A program made the position numbers and the translations under genes. This document shows positions 1-9,468 of a stretch of 64,000 bases of DNA, in pieces; within the stretch, counting starts at the first letter, position 1, and every line of letters starts with the position of its first letter. This DNA is from Actinomyces vulturis (GTDB taxonomy: Bacteria; Actinomycetota; Actinomycetes; Actinomycetales; Actinomycetaceae). The notes below the pieces were generated by a model, which saw nothing but the letters and a program-made list of their open reading frames with translations, had not been told where the DNA came from and ran no database searches. Location: positions 372,001 to 436,000 of the forward strand of contig NZ_LZRK01000003.1 of the NCBI RefSeq assembly GCF_001687305.1, in the 5' to 3' direction.

Positions 1-2
1 CC

Positions 3-896
3 TCAGATCTTGGTTTTTCAACCGTAGGAATTCGCGCACATTCCAAAATGGAGTACATGCGCAATCTTCGTGAATGGGATAAAAAACATCGTGACGGCGT
101 GCTGTGGTGTCATGGGCATACTCCTGGATTAGCCACTATTGGACATCCAAAGAGGATCGTTCATCTTCATCAAGCACCTTCGAAAAAGCACATCATGGCC
201 GGACGATTAGCGGGTGCCGGCTCCTTAGCTCTCGTCGTGCCATCAATTTTCATGAAAAATCAATTTCCATTCGCTCAACTGCTATGGAACTGGTGCGATC
301 CAATCAATGTTTCTCACCGAAAAAAATCCGAAAATGTTATTCGAGTTGGTTTTATTGGTCGTTTATCTCCCCTCAAAGGAATCATCGACCTCGCTAATGC
401 TTTAGTTATTCTCAATGAAACTCGTTCTTTTAACATAGAGTTTGTCATCGCAGGTGAGCCACGCTTCTCTAGCGAATCCGAAACTGCAGAGGTTGAAAAA
501 GCTCTCTCTCATATTTCATCTTTCACCACCCGTCTAGGCTGGGTAAATCAGGAAAAATTCTATTCTCAGATAGACCTTCTGGTTGTTCCTTCCTCATGGG
601 ACGAGCCGTTTGGCCTTACCTTGATTGAGGGGATGTCTGCCTGTATTCCACTAGTAGTGACAGACTCTGGCGCATTTCCAGAGATTCTTCCACCAGACTA
701 TCCCTTCATCGCAAGGAAAAATGATCCAAAAGACTTGGCCCGAACAATCGCAGCATTATCCACTCTCAACCCTATAGATCAGCAAACACTTGTTGATGCG
801 AGCCACGAACGCTGGCGCACATGCTTCTCCACAGAGGCAGCAAGCCAACGTATCCACTGTTTTCTCACAGACACCATCCCTCCGGAGAATAACTGA
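3..896 (+). CDS. GT4-family glycosyltransferase, 5' end outside window
   Basis: Sugar-nucleotide glycosyltransferase of the GT-B fold, GT4 type, probably adding a residue to a lipid-linked exopolysaccharide intermediate. The reading frame is open from the first bases of the window, so the N-terminus is missing. An ATG at 48 lies inside the gene and has no convincing ribosome binding site. The C-terminal half carries the nucleotide-sugar motif EPFGLTLIEG, that is E-x7-E, preceded by the typical GFIGRLSPLKG strand-loop. The stop overlaps the next start by one base (TGATG), so it is translationally coupled to the downstream GT2 gene. The exact sugar cannot be told from sequence. Confidence 0.85.
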   Translation, partial: SDLGFSTVGIRAHSKMEYMRNLREWDKKHRDGVLWCHGHTPGLATIGHPKRIVHLHQAPSKKHIMAGRLAGAGSLALVVPSIFMKNQFPFAQLLWNWCDPINVSHRKKSENVIRVGFIGRLSPLKGIIDLANALVILNETRSFNIEFVIAGEPRFSSESETAEVEKALSHISSFTTRLGWVNQEKFYSQIDLLVVPSSWDEPFGLTLIEGMSACIPLVVTDSGAFPEILPPDYPFIARKNDPKDLARTIAALSTLNPIDQQTLVDASHERWRTCFSTEAASQRIHCFLTDTIPPENN

Positions 897-1831
897 TGAG
901 TACACCAACAGCATCAATAATTGTTCCCTCATATAAAGGGGAATTAAAATTACAGACCCTCTTACCGGCTTTACTGTCTCAAACAACTGATAATTTTGAA
1001 GTCATTGTCGTTCTCGATGGCATTTTTGATAAATCTGAAAAGTTAATCGAAACCCATAAATCTTTGGGTTTAAACATTCGAGCCGTAATATTTCCCGATA
1101 ATCGCGGGCGGGTATCGGCACTCAATGCAGGATTCAATGCTGCACGGGGAGACGTTCTCATCCGCTGTGATGACGACCTGGAGCCCTGTTCAAACTACGT
1201 TAGTGCCCACATCGCGCGCCATCAATTTGAAACAGTCGGCGTCATTGGCCTATATGATGACATCCTCCCTCAGAACCGCTATGCGCAAGTCTATGGATAT
1301 CCTCGCAACAAAGACTTTCGACGTCAGGCATATCTCATGGGAGAACAGACTTGGCACCTATGGGCTGGAAACTGCTCAATACGTCGAGAGACATGGGAAC
1401 GTGTAGGGGAATATTCTCCTGCATATACTCATTATGGCTGGGAAGACGTTGATTACGGATATCGCCTTTACAAACATAATATTCCCGTAATCCTTGCACC
1501 TGAGTTGGAAACAATACACCATGGAGCGGCAATATCGGTTTCATCACGTACGATCCGTGCGTTTCACTCCGCCGCCGCTAAAAACACCTTTGCCTCAGAA
1601 CATCCCAGCGTTCTCGATCCTCCTGAGTTTCCACATGATACTTGGGGAAAAATCTTACGCGTAGTAGGCAGTCTCGAAACGGAGGAAAACTACCTCAAAG
1701 CATCAGAGTACGTCGATAAAATATTGCCTTTCCTGCATCCCGCGATCGGAAAAAAACTGGTCGCTTCTCTGATTGAAAGCGCCGCGGTCAAAGGATATTA
1801 TTCTTCTTCCCCATTAAAATCCCGTTTCTAA
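896..1831 (+). CDS. GT2-family glycosyltransferase
   Basis: Inverting GT-A fold glycosyltransferase of 311 residues. The N-terminus ASIIVPSYKG is the classical GT2 opening strand. The metal-binding acidic cluster DDD is at residues 92-94. A WEDVD motif at about 182-186 matches the catalytic-base region (ED) of the family. There are no membrane segments, so it is presumably cytoplasmic and acts on undecaprenyl-linked acceptor. It sits between two GT4 genes in the same orientation and is coupled to the first by a one-base overlap. Acceptor and donor are unknown. Confidence 0.85.
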   Translation: MSTPTASIIVPSYKGELKLQTLLPALLSQTTDNFEVIVVLDGIFDKSEKLIETHKSLGLNIRAVIFPDNRGRVSALNAGFNAARGDVLIRCDDDLEPCSNYVSAHIARHQFETVGVIGLYDDILPQNRYAQVYGYPRNKDFRRQAYLMGEQTWHLWAGNCSIRRETWERVGEYSPAYTHYGWEDVDYGYRLYKHNIPVILAPELETIHHGAAISVSSRTIRAFHSAAAKNTFASEHPSVLDPPEFPHDTWGKILRVVGSLETEENYLKASEYVDKILPFLHPAIGKKLVASLIESAAVKGYYSSSPLKSRF

Positions 1832-1843
1832 GATGTCTATACG

Positions 1844-2975
1844 ATGACTTTGCGCACTACCCCACATATTGCCCTCGCACACGATTACCTCACCCAACGT
1901 GGTGGGGCTGAACGTGTTGTGCTTTCGATGCACAAGGCGTTCCCTGATGCGCCTATCTACACAACGCTTTATAACCCAGAGACAACATTTCCTGAATTTC
2001 AAGACGCAAACATTATTACGAGTCCACTTAACCACATCTCACTGTTTCGCCAAGATCACCGACTAGCTCTACCATTCTTAGCCCCCGCATCATCAATGAT
2101 GTCTATCGATGCTGATCTCGTACTGACGTCTTCAACCGGTTGGGCGCATGGTTTCCGAACATCTGGTGCAAATATCGTTTACTGCCACTCCCCTGCGCGT
2201 TTCCTCTATTTAGAGGACCAGTATCTTCGATCATCAAGCAAGTTTTCCCCCAAGAAACTAGCGCTTCGTTTTTTAAAAAAACCTCTAACATTATGGGATC
2301 AGTCTGCTGCTAGCATCCCGACCACATACATTGCTAATTCAACAATTGTGGCTGAACGAATTTCCCGTATATACGGCAGAAAAGCTCCTATCATTTTTCC
2401 CCCAGCCGGTATCAGACGATCTGAGGCGCAAATTCCGATCGATGCCCTTAAAAATATCGATAATTTCTATCTAGTTGTCAGTCGTTTGATGCCTTACAAA
2501 AATGTCGACAAGGTTATCAAAGCCTTTCAAGACTTGCCCTCAAAGAATCTTGTCATTATTGGATCAGGTCCAGAAAAAGAGTATTTACATTCCATCGCTC
2601 CACAGAATATTCATTTGCTATCTGGTTTAGAAGACAGCGAAATGGCCTGGGCGTACACACACTGCACAGCTCTTATCGCACCATCGTTCGAAGACTTCGG
2701 TCTTAGCCCCATTGGAAGCATTCTCCTTCGGAAAACCAGTCATCGCATTGCGAGGAGGAGGCTATCTCGATACTGTTCGAGAAAATATCACAGGACTATT
2801 CTTCGAGTCCCCAACACCCGACAAGATCCGCGACGCTGTCCTACATTCTGAAGAGTTTTCATGGAACATAGACAGCATTGTCAACCACGCAAAGACTTTC
2901 GATGAAAAAAATTTTCATCATGCGCTGAATTTAATAGTTAATGAGCATCTAGGACAATCGAAGGAATTGAAGTGA
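1844..2975 (+). pseudogene. GT4-family glycosyltransferase broken by a +1 frameshift
   Basis: The first frame starts at ATG 1844 and encodes a WcaI/WbdC-like GT4 protein, with the GGAE nucleotide-binding loop near residue 20. After residue about 290 (FGLSPI) it runs into a nonsense tail and stops at 2851. The missing C-terminal part (EAFSFGKPVIALRGGG onward) lies in the next frame from 2712 to 2975. Removing one G of the GG at 2714-2715 joins the two and restores a 376-residue protein with an intact E-x7-E motif (EDFGLSPIE). As written, the product lacks the second Glu and about 88 residues, so it is probably inactive. A sequencing error is an equally good explanation. The restored end overlaps the next GTG start (GTGA). 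Confidence 0.8.
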
Positions 2976-4396
2976 TTCCGCAAGACAAGGTCCGCCATTT
3001 GGTTCGTCTGGGCGTTTTAGTTCTCGACTTTTTCGCAATCATTATCGCCTTTACGCTAGCTACACACCTTCGCGGTGATATCGGATTCCTCAATGATGAC
3101 GCAACGCTCAATAATGCACTAACCCGCGTACGCCCCGTTGGAGTAATTGTCTGGATGCTCATGATCGCAGCATTCGGGGGATACGCCACACGCGAGTACG
3201 GTGCCGGTGTCGAGGCCTACCGTCGTGTTTTCAACGCCTCTCTCGCTACAGTCTCTGTTTTTGCGCTCGGCCTATTTCTTACACAGACATCCCTGTCTCG
3301 TTCATTCTTCCTCTTGCTCTTCACCATTGGCATTCCTTTAGTTCTTCTTTTCCGAATGACCGGACGCCGTATCCTCCACTTCCTCTACCAACGAGGTTTT
3401 GGAATGAAACGTGTGCTAATCGTAGGAACAGATCTTCAGGCTGCAGAATTATCTCGAATGCTTAATAGGGCCCCTTGGCTGGGGATGAAGCCCATCGGTG
3501 TTGTTGACAGCAAGGTCTCCTTCCCTCAACCTACCCAACACCATCAATTACCAGTCTTCAACCCCTCAGATGGACTACTTCCGTTAGCCGACAATAATGA
3601 CGTCGACCTTATTCTCTTCGCTTCTGGATCAGTACCCGAATCCACCGATTTCCGCCGATTTGTTTGGCAATTCGAAGGACACCACACTCAGTTGGCAGTG
3701 ATGCCCTCACTAGTTGATGTTGCTGCTGATCGTATCCGCACTCGTCCTATCGCCGGACTCCCGATCGTCTACGTTGAAGATCCGCGCTCCCAAGGAGCAC
3801 TTTCCCGAGGTAAACGGCTTTTTGATTTCGTTCTCGCCTCCCTCATCCTAATTATCATTAGTCCACTCATGATCGGAACAGCCTTCGGAGTAAAACTCAC
3901 CGATGGTGGCCCTGTTCTGTTCAAACAGACCCGTGTAGGGCGCGACGGACGAATGTTTACGATGTTAAAGTTCCGCTCAATGGTCGTTGATGCTGAAACA
4001 AAACTAGCCGAACTCCGAGGTGGAAACAGCACTAATACAGTGATGTTCAAACTTGAACATGACCCTCGCGTTACTCCGATTGGTCGTATTATCCGCAGAC
4101 TTTCTATTGATGAACTACCTCAGTTAATCAACGTTCTTCGTGGGGATATGAGTCTTATCGGCCCTCGGCCACCGTTACCACGGGAAGTAGTCCAGTACAG
4201 TGATGACGAATGGCGCCGCCTCCGTGTACGTCCTGGGCTTACTGGTCTTTGGCAGGTTTCTGGACGTTCAGATCTCTCGTGGGATGAAACCATTCGTCTC
4301 GATCTGTACTACATCGATAACTGGTCACTTCTCCAAGACCTCTCTATCCTCATGAAAACCCTCCGAGCAGTTCTGTCCTCTCGTGGTGCGTATTAA
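2972..4396 (+). CDS. Polyprenyl glycosylphosphotransferase (exopolysaccharide priming)
   Basis: Membrane enzyme of the WbaP/WcaJ type. It transfers a sugar-1-phosphate to undecaprenyl phosphate, the first committed step of surface polysaccharide assembly. The 474 residues hold about four or five N-terminal membrane helices, a Rossmann-like domain starting at KRVLIVGTD, one further helix at about residues 280-300, and the bacterial sugar transferase domain with KFRSM, SIDELPQLINVL, GPRPPLPREV and LRVRPGLTGLWQVSGR motifs. It starts at GTG 2972, overlapping the previous stop. Being the initiating enzyme, it marks 1-5.1 kb as the end of an exopolysaccharide cluster. Confidence 0.93.
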   Translation: MIPQDKVRHLVRLGVLVLDFFAIIIAFTLATHLRGDIGFLNDDATLNNALTRVRPVGVIVWMLMIAAFGGYATREYGAGVEAYRRVFNASLATVSVFALGLFLTQTSLSRSFFLLLFTIGIPLVLLFRMTGRRILHFLYQRGFGMKRVLIVGTDLQAAELSRMLNRAPWLGMKPIGVVDSKVSFPQPTQHHQLPVFNPSDGLLPLADNNDVDLILFASGSVPESTDFRRFVWQFEGHHTQLAVMPSLVDVAADRIRTRPIAGLPIVYVEDPRSQGALSRGKRLFDFVLASLILIIISPLMIGTAFGVKLTDGGPVLFKQTRVGRDGRMFTMLKFRSMVVDAETKLAELRGGNSTNTVMFKLEHDPRVTPIGRIIRRLSIDELPQLINVLRGDMSLIGPRPPLPREVVQYSDDEWRRLRVRPGLTGLWQVSGRSDLSWDETIRLDLYYIDNWSLLQDLSILMKTLRAVLSSRGAY

Positions 4397-5147
4397 ACAG
4401 TTTTCAACGATCACGCTTGTGACAACATTCCTTTTTATTATTCTTTTTGGAATGACAAAGCCTGGGCAACTACTTGGCTATCAATCACTCCTCGGACGTG
4501 ATTCCTTTTTAGCAATAGGCGTACCCCGTCTGAGTTTTTTACTAATAGCATTCTCCCCACTACACCTAGTTCTTATTAGTGTCATTCTTACCCTTCTTCT
4601 AGGTGCACGGAACAAAGAACCATTTCTGTCTTTTCGAATACTTATCCTGCTTTTTGCTTTTCTTATGGTTTGCTTTGTGCTGAAAAGCACTCTACCCCAT
4701 CCAGATTATGGTTATTTCCCCCATTGGAATACTCTTCCATCGGGACATTTCAGTGCCCTGTTATCCATCTGGATCCCTTGCCTTGTATTTATTCGACAGA
4801 CACAAGCCCTCAAAGTCACTTTAGGCGTTTTATTTTCTTTTGGTCTTGTCTACTCATGGGCCATTCTTGCTTCAACGGCGCATGTCCCAGCAGATATTCT
4901 GATCCCAATCTTTCTCTTACACATTACAATCAGGTTCCCTCAAATCCGTAACACTAGACATGCATTCAACTCAAGCAAGAAATTCAACGTTCTCTCTTTC
5001 GGCACAGCACTGATCTATTGGACACTCGGTTTTTTCCCGATTCTCTCAGCAGAGTTCATTTTTTTGTTCGCCATGATCACAGTTGTTCTTTCACAATGGA
5101 CCCTATTGTTATCAATCGATACGAAAAGTGCCGCAACCTCAAAATGA
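4383..5147 (+). CDS. PAP2-like membrane phosphatase
   Basis: Hydrophobic protein of 254 residues with about six or seven membrane segments. It shows PAP2-family hallmarks in order: a weak first motif around LKSTLPHPDYG, the PSGH motif (LPSGHFSALLS), and a third motif reduced to STAHVPADI, where H-x3-D is kept but the usual SR is ST. Members dephosphorylate lipid pyrophosphates such as undecaprenyl pyrophosphate, which would recycle carrier for the neighbouring sugar transferase. Start is GTG 4383 or 4386, overlapping the upstream gene. The altered third motif makes activity uncertain. Its stop codon lies inside the terminator hairpin. Confidence 0.7.
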   Translation: MVRIKQFSTITLVTTFLFIILFGMTKPGQLLGYQSLLGRDSFLAIGVPRLSFLLIAFSPLHLVLISVILTLLLGARNKEPFLSFRILILLFAFLMVCFVLKSTLPHPDYGYFPHWNTLPSGHFSALLSIWIPCLVFIRQTQALKVTLGVLFSFGLVYSWAILASTAHVPADILIPIFLLHITIRFPQIRNTRHAFNSSKKFNVLSFGTALIYWTLGFFPILSAEFIFLFAMITVVLSQWTLLLSIDTKSAATSK

Positions 5148-5158
5148 GGCTGCGGCAC
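5128..5158. terminator. Hairpin between PAP2-like gene and prs
   Basis: Arms 5128-5141 and 5145-5158 pair over 14 positions with one A/G mismatch and an AAA loop. It sits at the junction of the convergent PAP2-like gene and prs, and could end both. No clear T-tract follows. Confidence 0.7.
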
Positions 5159-5179
5159 CAATAGCCAACAAACAGATGA

Positions 5180-6163
5180 TTAAAGAGCGTTGTCGTCGAA
5201 AATCTCAGTCACTGAACCGTCATCAAAAACTGCCTTGATCGTACGCGCAAGCAAAGGCGCAATTGACAAGACTGTTAATTGATCGAATTGCTTCTCTTCG
5301 GAAATTGGAAGGGTGTCAGTAACGATCACTTCACGAGCACCACAAGTGCTCAGACGTTCGACAGCAGGACCAGAAAGAACACCGTGAGTAGCAGCGACAA
5401 CAACGTCTTTCGCGCCAGACTCAAGGAGAACCTGAACCGCCTTCGCAATGGTGCCCCCAGTGTCAATCATGTCATCGACAAGAACACATGAACGACCTGA
5501 CACATCGCCAACGACACGGTTAGCTACCGACTCATTAGGACGAGTGACATCTCGAGTCTTGTGAACAAAGGCAAGGGGTGTTCCACCAAGTTGATTGGCC
5601 CAACGCTCAGCAACACGAATACGGCCAGCATCAGGAGAGACAACGCAAGCATTCTCAACATCAATGTTTTTACGAACATATTCAACAAGAACAGGTTGCG
5701 CCCAGAGATGATCCCATGGCCCGTCGAAGAATCCCTGTTCCTGAGCCGTATGAAGATCGACGCTCATCAAACGATCCGCACCAGCGGTCTTATACATATC
5801 TGCAACAAGTCGTGCAGAAATCGGTTCACGACCAAGATGCTTCTTATCCTGCCGGGCGTATGGAAAGAATGGAGCAACAACACTAATTCGTTTAGCCGAT
5901 GCTCTTTTAAGAGCATCGACCATAATCAACTGCTCCATCAGCCAGTCATTAACCCGATCACCATGAGACTGGATAACAAAAACATCACAGCCTCGAACAG
6001 ATTCGTTAAAACGAACGTAAGTCTCGCCGTTCGAAAAGTCGTAGGCAGTAGAGGAAAGCACTTCAGTGCCGAGTTCATGAGCGACGTCTTCGGCAAGTTG
6101 CGGGTGCGAACGCCCTGATACGATGACGAGTCGCTTCTCGCCGGTAGTAATGATGCCTGTCAT
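5180..6163 (-). CDS. prs: Ribose-phosphate pyrophosphokinase
   Basis: Makes PRPP from ribose 5-phosphate and ATP in the cytoplasm, feeding purine, pyrimidine, NAD, His and Trp synthesis; PurF in this window uses PRPP directly. The 327 residues match class I enzymes. Visible features: flexible loop YARQDKK at 102-108, metal site DLHTAQ at 136-141, and PRPP-binding loop VDDMIDTGGT at 229-238. In many actinobacteria prs follows tRNA-Gln and glmU. Here the tRNA lies just upstream but glmU is absent between them, so prs appears to be monocistronic. Confidence 0.97.
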   Translation of the reverse strand: MTGIITTGEKRLVIVSGRSHPQLAEDVAHELGTEVLSSTAYDFSNGETYVRFNESVRGCDVFVIQSHGDRVNDWLMEQLIMVDALKRASAKRISVVAPFFPYARQDKKHLGREPISARLVADMYKTAGADRLMSVDLHTAQEQGFFDGPWDHLWAQPVLVEYVRKNIDVENACVVSPDAGRIRVAERWANQLGGTPLAFVHKTRDVTRPNESVANRVVGDVSGRSCVLVDDMIDTGGTIAKAVQVLLESGAKDVVVAATHGVLSGPAVERLSTCGAREVIVTDTLPISEEKQFDQLTVLSIAPLLARTIKAVFDDGSVTEIFDDNAL

Positions 6164-6274
6164 AAGGCTGTGCCCTCCGTGAGACCTGTAGAGAATGAAC
6201 TACGCAGCGTCATACAACGCCACATCGCATTCTACCCGCGATATAACGCCCACGCGTAACAAGACTTAGAATAG

Positions 6275-6346
6275 TTCCGCCCCCAGGATTCGAACCCGGA
6301 CCGCAAGGCTCCAAAGGCCTGCGTGCTGCCGTTACACTAGGGCGGA
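6275..6346 (-). tRNA. tRNA-Gln (anticodon TTG)
   Basis: A 72-nt cloverleaf. Acceptor arms are 6340-6346 and 6276-6282, discriminator A at 6275. The T loop reads TTCGAAT, and the anticodon loop CTTTGGA gives TTG. The first base pair of the anticodon stem is imperfect. CCA is not encoded. Confidence 0.93.
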
Positions 6347-6421
6347 AGGCTCGATTAGTATGGCACGGATAATTTGAAGGGCAAAATTTTGACCCAACTC
6401 AAACTGAAATAGGTTTCTAGT

Positions 6422-7594
6422 ATGCCCAAAAGCGCTAAGGAGTCGTTGGCTGGAGTCCTGCGATTCCTCTACACGGACCTCCGCCCCCTAGATTTCATCT
6501 TGGGAGCCTTAATTGTTATCCGTGACACATCACCTATTCATACACCGGTACTACCTTCCGACCTCGCGATGGCAGGAATCATCCTCATCGGTCTCAGCCG
6601 AAACCCTACACGTCAATTACGTAGCGCTGAAACAATTATCGCCGCCTATATCCCTCTAGCATTTTACTTATACATAGTCTCATCCGACATTGGAACCCCA
6701 GCCATCATTCGACTATCTCGAATTACGGCAATGATCGTCGCTGCAATAGTGATCAGTTCTGGACAGATACACATCAAATCATTGCTCGCAGGAATTTTTA
6801 GCACCATAGTAATCAATATTCCTCTTTTTTATCTTGGAATCGCCCCCGCCAGTTACGAAGGCTCTTTGACAGGATTTCTGGGAGACAAGAACCTTGCCGG
6901 CGCAATAATGGCCTGCTATTTCATTATCTTGCTCAGTATTTTTCCAAAGAAAATTCAAATTCTCCTTTCACCAGTTTTCCTCTTTACTATCTATTTAACG
7001 AACTCACGCACGAGCATTAGCGCATTTCTTGCTGCGATAACGTGGCTACTGCTCCGGCGATTCATGACAAATGTCCCATTGAAAATTTTCGGAATCTTTA
7101 TCGGCTACACCACACTAAATTATGCCACGGAAAATTTCGCACATGAAGGTGATTTTGAGTCTCATGCGGGAAGCGATATATTACGCGCACGAATCGATGC
7201 AGCCACCGAAGCGAAAAACTCAATCGCACCGTGGCACGGTACCGGCCTCACTACCGCCCAAGTTGAGTTAGAGGGAAGAAACTGGTTTTTCCACAATTCT
7301 TACCGAGGTCTCTTTCAAGAAGGCGGGTGGCCTTTCCTTATCATTTTCTTACTTTTTATCGCTATTTTCTGCTTGTCCCTATTCAAGTCCGGCCCATCAA
7401 CAGGACTTCCCCTATACACTGAAGCAGCAACTATTGCGCTCCTAGTGTGCTCTTGGCGTTTAGGTGAAGTTTTCCTATCGACACCTTTCTGCGTACTTTA
7501 TGGTCTAGCGTTACATGGATATACATCGCCATTAGCAACCAAAAACGTCTACGAACAATCGCCACAAAAAACTCTTAGATCAAATACTCACTGA
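6422..7594 (+). CDS. O-antigen ligase/polymerase-like membrane protein
   Basis: Polytopic protein of 390 residues with about ten hydrophobic segments and a large extracytoplasmic loop before the last helices. The loop carries the block HGTGLTTAQVELE ... WFFHNSYRGLFQEGGW, typical of the Wzy/WaaL (RfaL) superfamily, and an earlier GFLGDKNLAG segment matches the same family. Role inferred: polymerising or ligating the repeat units of the surface polysaccharide. It lies alone on the + strand, separated from the glycosyltransferase cluster by prs and tRNA-Gln, and its 3' end overlaps the convergent ABC-F gene by 20 bp. No strong ribosome binding site precedes the ATG. Confidence 0.78.
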   Translation: MPKSAKESLAGVLRFLYTDLRPLDFILGALIVIRDTSPIHTPVLPSDLAMAGIILIGLSRNPTRQLRSAETIIAAYIPLAFYLYIVSSDIGTPAIIRLSRITAMIVAAIVISSGQIHIKSLLAGIFSTIVINIPLFYLGIAPASYEGSLTGFLGDKNLAGAIMACYFIILLSIFPKKIQILLSPVFLFTIYLTNSRTSISAFLAAITWLLLRRFMTNVPLKIFGIFIGYTTLNYATENFAHEGDFESHAGSDILRARIDAATEAKNSIAPWHGTGLTTAQVELEGRNWFFHNSYRGLFQEGGWPFLIIFLLFIAIFCLSLFKSGPSTGLPLYTEAATIALLVCSWRLGEVFLSTPFCVLYGLALHGYTSPLATKNVYEQSPQKTLRSNTH

Positions 7595-9467
7595 TCTCAA
7601 CCCATCGAGACTCAAGTTCATCCACCTCACGATCAAGTGCTTTGAGATCTTGACTTAATTTGACTAATTTTTGCGAGTCATTCATTGTCGTCGATATTGC
7701 AACGATTTCAGCATGGATTTTTTCTCGCTGCTCTTCATATTTGTGAAGTTGCCGTTCAATGCGGCTGAGTTCTTTCGTCATTTCTCTACGCTCAGCCGAA
7801 GTGAACGTCTTCACTTCATCGGAAATGTCACCAGGTGATTTGACGCCACCGGTTTGAGGTCCTGGATTACTAAATTCTGCGTTCCACTCTTTTCCCTCAC
7901 AATTCCTATGGTGGATAAGGTGAAGATACTCATCGATTCCGCCGGGAAGATCACGGACACTTCCATCACCCAATACGGCTATCTGATGGTCAGTGACACG
8001 TTCCAACAGATAGCGATCATGAGAGACCACCACAAGCGTGCCTGGGAACGAATCCAATAAATCCTCAAGGGATGCCAACGTGTCCGTATCCAGATCGTTG
8101 GTTGGCTCATCAAGCAGCAACACGTTCGGCTCAGTCATAAGCAAGCGTAGTAATTGAAGACGGCGGCGCTCCCCACCAGAGATTTCAGCAACACGAGTCC
8201 ATGCGCGCTGCTTCGTAAAACCCAAGCGTTCCACCAATTGTGACGCGGTCAGTTCTTTGCCACCAACCTCAATATGCCTAGCCACATCACTGACGGCCTC
8301 AATCACTCGCTTATCAGCAAGCGCATCGAGTTCGTGGGTACTCTGCGATAGAACTGCTAACTGAACCGTCTTGCCGCGAACTACGCGGCCAGCAGTCGGC
8401 TCCAGAACACCCTCGAGCAACCGGAGCAGGGTGGTTTTCCCAGCACCATTTACGCCGATAATTCCTACACGCTCGCCTGGCGCCAAGCGCCACGTCACAT
8501 CACGAAGAATCTCAGTCTCGTCGCCATCGTCACGGGGGTAAGCCAAGCCAACGTTCTCGAGATCAATGACCTTTTTCCCCAAACGAGCCGTCGCCATCTT
8601 TATGAGTTCTACCGTGTCACGTGGAGGTGGCACATCAGCAATCAACGCCTCGGCAGCCTCGATTCGGAATTTTGGCTTCGAGGTACGTGCTGGTGCTCCG
8701 CGACGTAACCACGCTAATTCTTTTCTCAGTGCATTATCACGCTTTTGGGCACTGACCTGCGCCTGCCGGGCACGTTCATTGCGTGCCAAAATAAACGCAG
8801 CATACCCACCCTCGTAGGTCTCAATGTAGCCAGGAATCTGTGGACGGCCGTTGCCTGGATCGACGCTAGGAACCACATCCCAGATTCGCGTGCATACTGC
8901 ATCGAGGAACCAGCGATCGTGAGTCACCACAATAAGAGCGCCACCGTCTTTTTTTGAAGCAAAACGAGCATTAACATGCTGCGCAAGCCAGGCCACGCCC
9001 TCCACATCAAGGTGGTTCGTTGGCTCATCAAGAATGAGAACGTCAGAGTCCTGACTCAGCACACGTGCCAATGCCACACGACGCCGCTGACCACCGGAGA
9101 GTTCACCAATCTTCTGTTCCAGCGAAACATCGCGAAGGAGGCCTTCATGGATGTCACGGATCGTAGGATTTCCTGCCCATTCGTGCTCAGGCGTATCACC
9201 GTGAATAGTGGCAACGACCGTGTCCAAGTCATCGAACTCATCGACCTGGGTGAGTATCGATAAGGCGACGCCGCGCGCTCGGGTGACCTGCCCGGCATCG
9301 GCTTCTCGCATTCCGGCGAGGACGCTGAGAAGTGTTGATTTTCCGGAACCGTTAGGCCCCAGTACGCCGATTCGGGAACCGTCGTCGACGCCGAGGGTAA
9401 TGTCCTCTAGGAGTCGGCGGCTTCCCACCATAATTCCGATATTTTCGAGTCCAAGTAAGTGTGCCAT
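7575..9467 (-). CDS. ABC-F family ATPase, Uup-like
   Basis: Soluble twin ABC ATPase of 630 residues with no membrane segments. Domain 1 has Walker A at 37-45 (GPNGSGKST), signature LSGGQ at 123-127 and Walker B before residue 150. Domain 2 has Walker A at 338-346 (GVNGAGKTT) and its own SGGE signature. The linker between them is basic (about 235-275). A Glu/Lys-rich coiled coil occupies roughly 550-628, as in Uup. ABC-F proteins bind ribosomes or nucleic acid, and this position after ispE is common in actinobacteria. It starts one base after the ispE stop, so it is coupled. An antibiotic-protection role is possible but not indicated. Confidence 0.9.
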   Translation of the reverse strand: MAHLLGLENIGIMVGSRRLLEDITLGVDDGSRIGVLGPNGSGKSTLLSVLAGMREADAGQVTRARGVALSILTQVDEFDDLDTVVATIHGDTPEHEWAGNPTIRDIHEGLLRDVSLEQKIGELSGGQRRRVALARVLSQDSDVLILDEPTNHLDVEGVAWLAQHVNARFASKKDGGALIVVTHDRWFLDAVCTRIWDVVPSVDPGNGRPQIPGYIETYEGGYAAFILARNERARQAQVSAQKRDNALRKELAWLRRGAPARTSKPKFRIEAAEALIADVPPPRDTVELIKMATARLGKKVIDLENVGLAYPRDDGDETEILRDVTWRLAPGERVGIIGVNGAGKTTLLRLLEGVLEPTAGRVVRGKTVQLAVLSQSTHELDALADKRVIEAVSDVARHIEVGGKELTASQLVERLGFTKQRAWTRVAEISGGERRRLQLLRLLMTEPNVLLLDEPTNDLDTDTLASLEDLLDSFPGTLVVVSHDRYLLERVTDHQIAVLGDGSVRDLPGGIDEYLHLIHHRNCEGKEWNAEFSNPGPQTGGVKSPGDISDEVKTFTSAERREMTKELSRIERQLHKYEEQREKIHAEIVAISTTMNDSQKLVKLSQDLKALDREVDELESRWVEISEYLI

Positions 9468-9468
9468 C

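Noticed and set aside
7575-9467. ABC-F protein considered as an antibiotic-resistance gene
   Set aside because: Sits in the conserved ispE block and has the Uup-type coiled coil; nothing indicates resistance.
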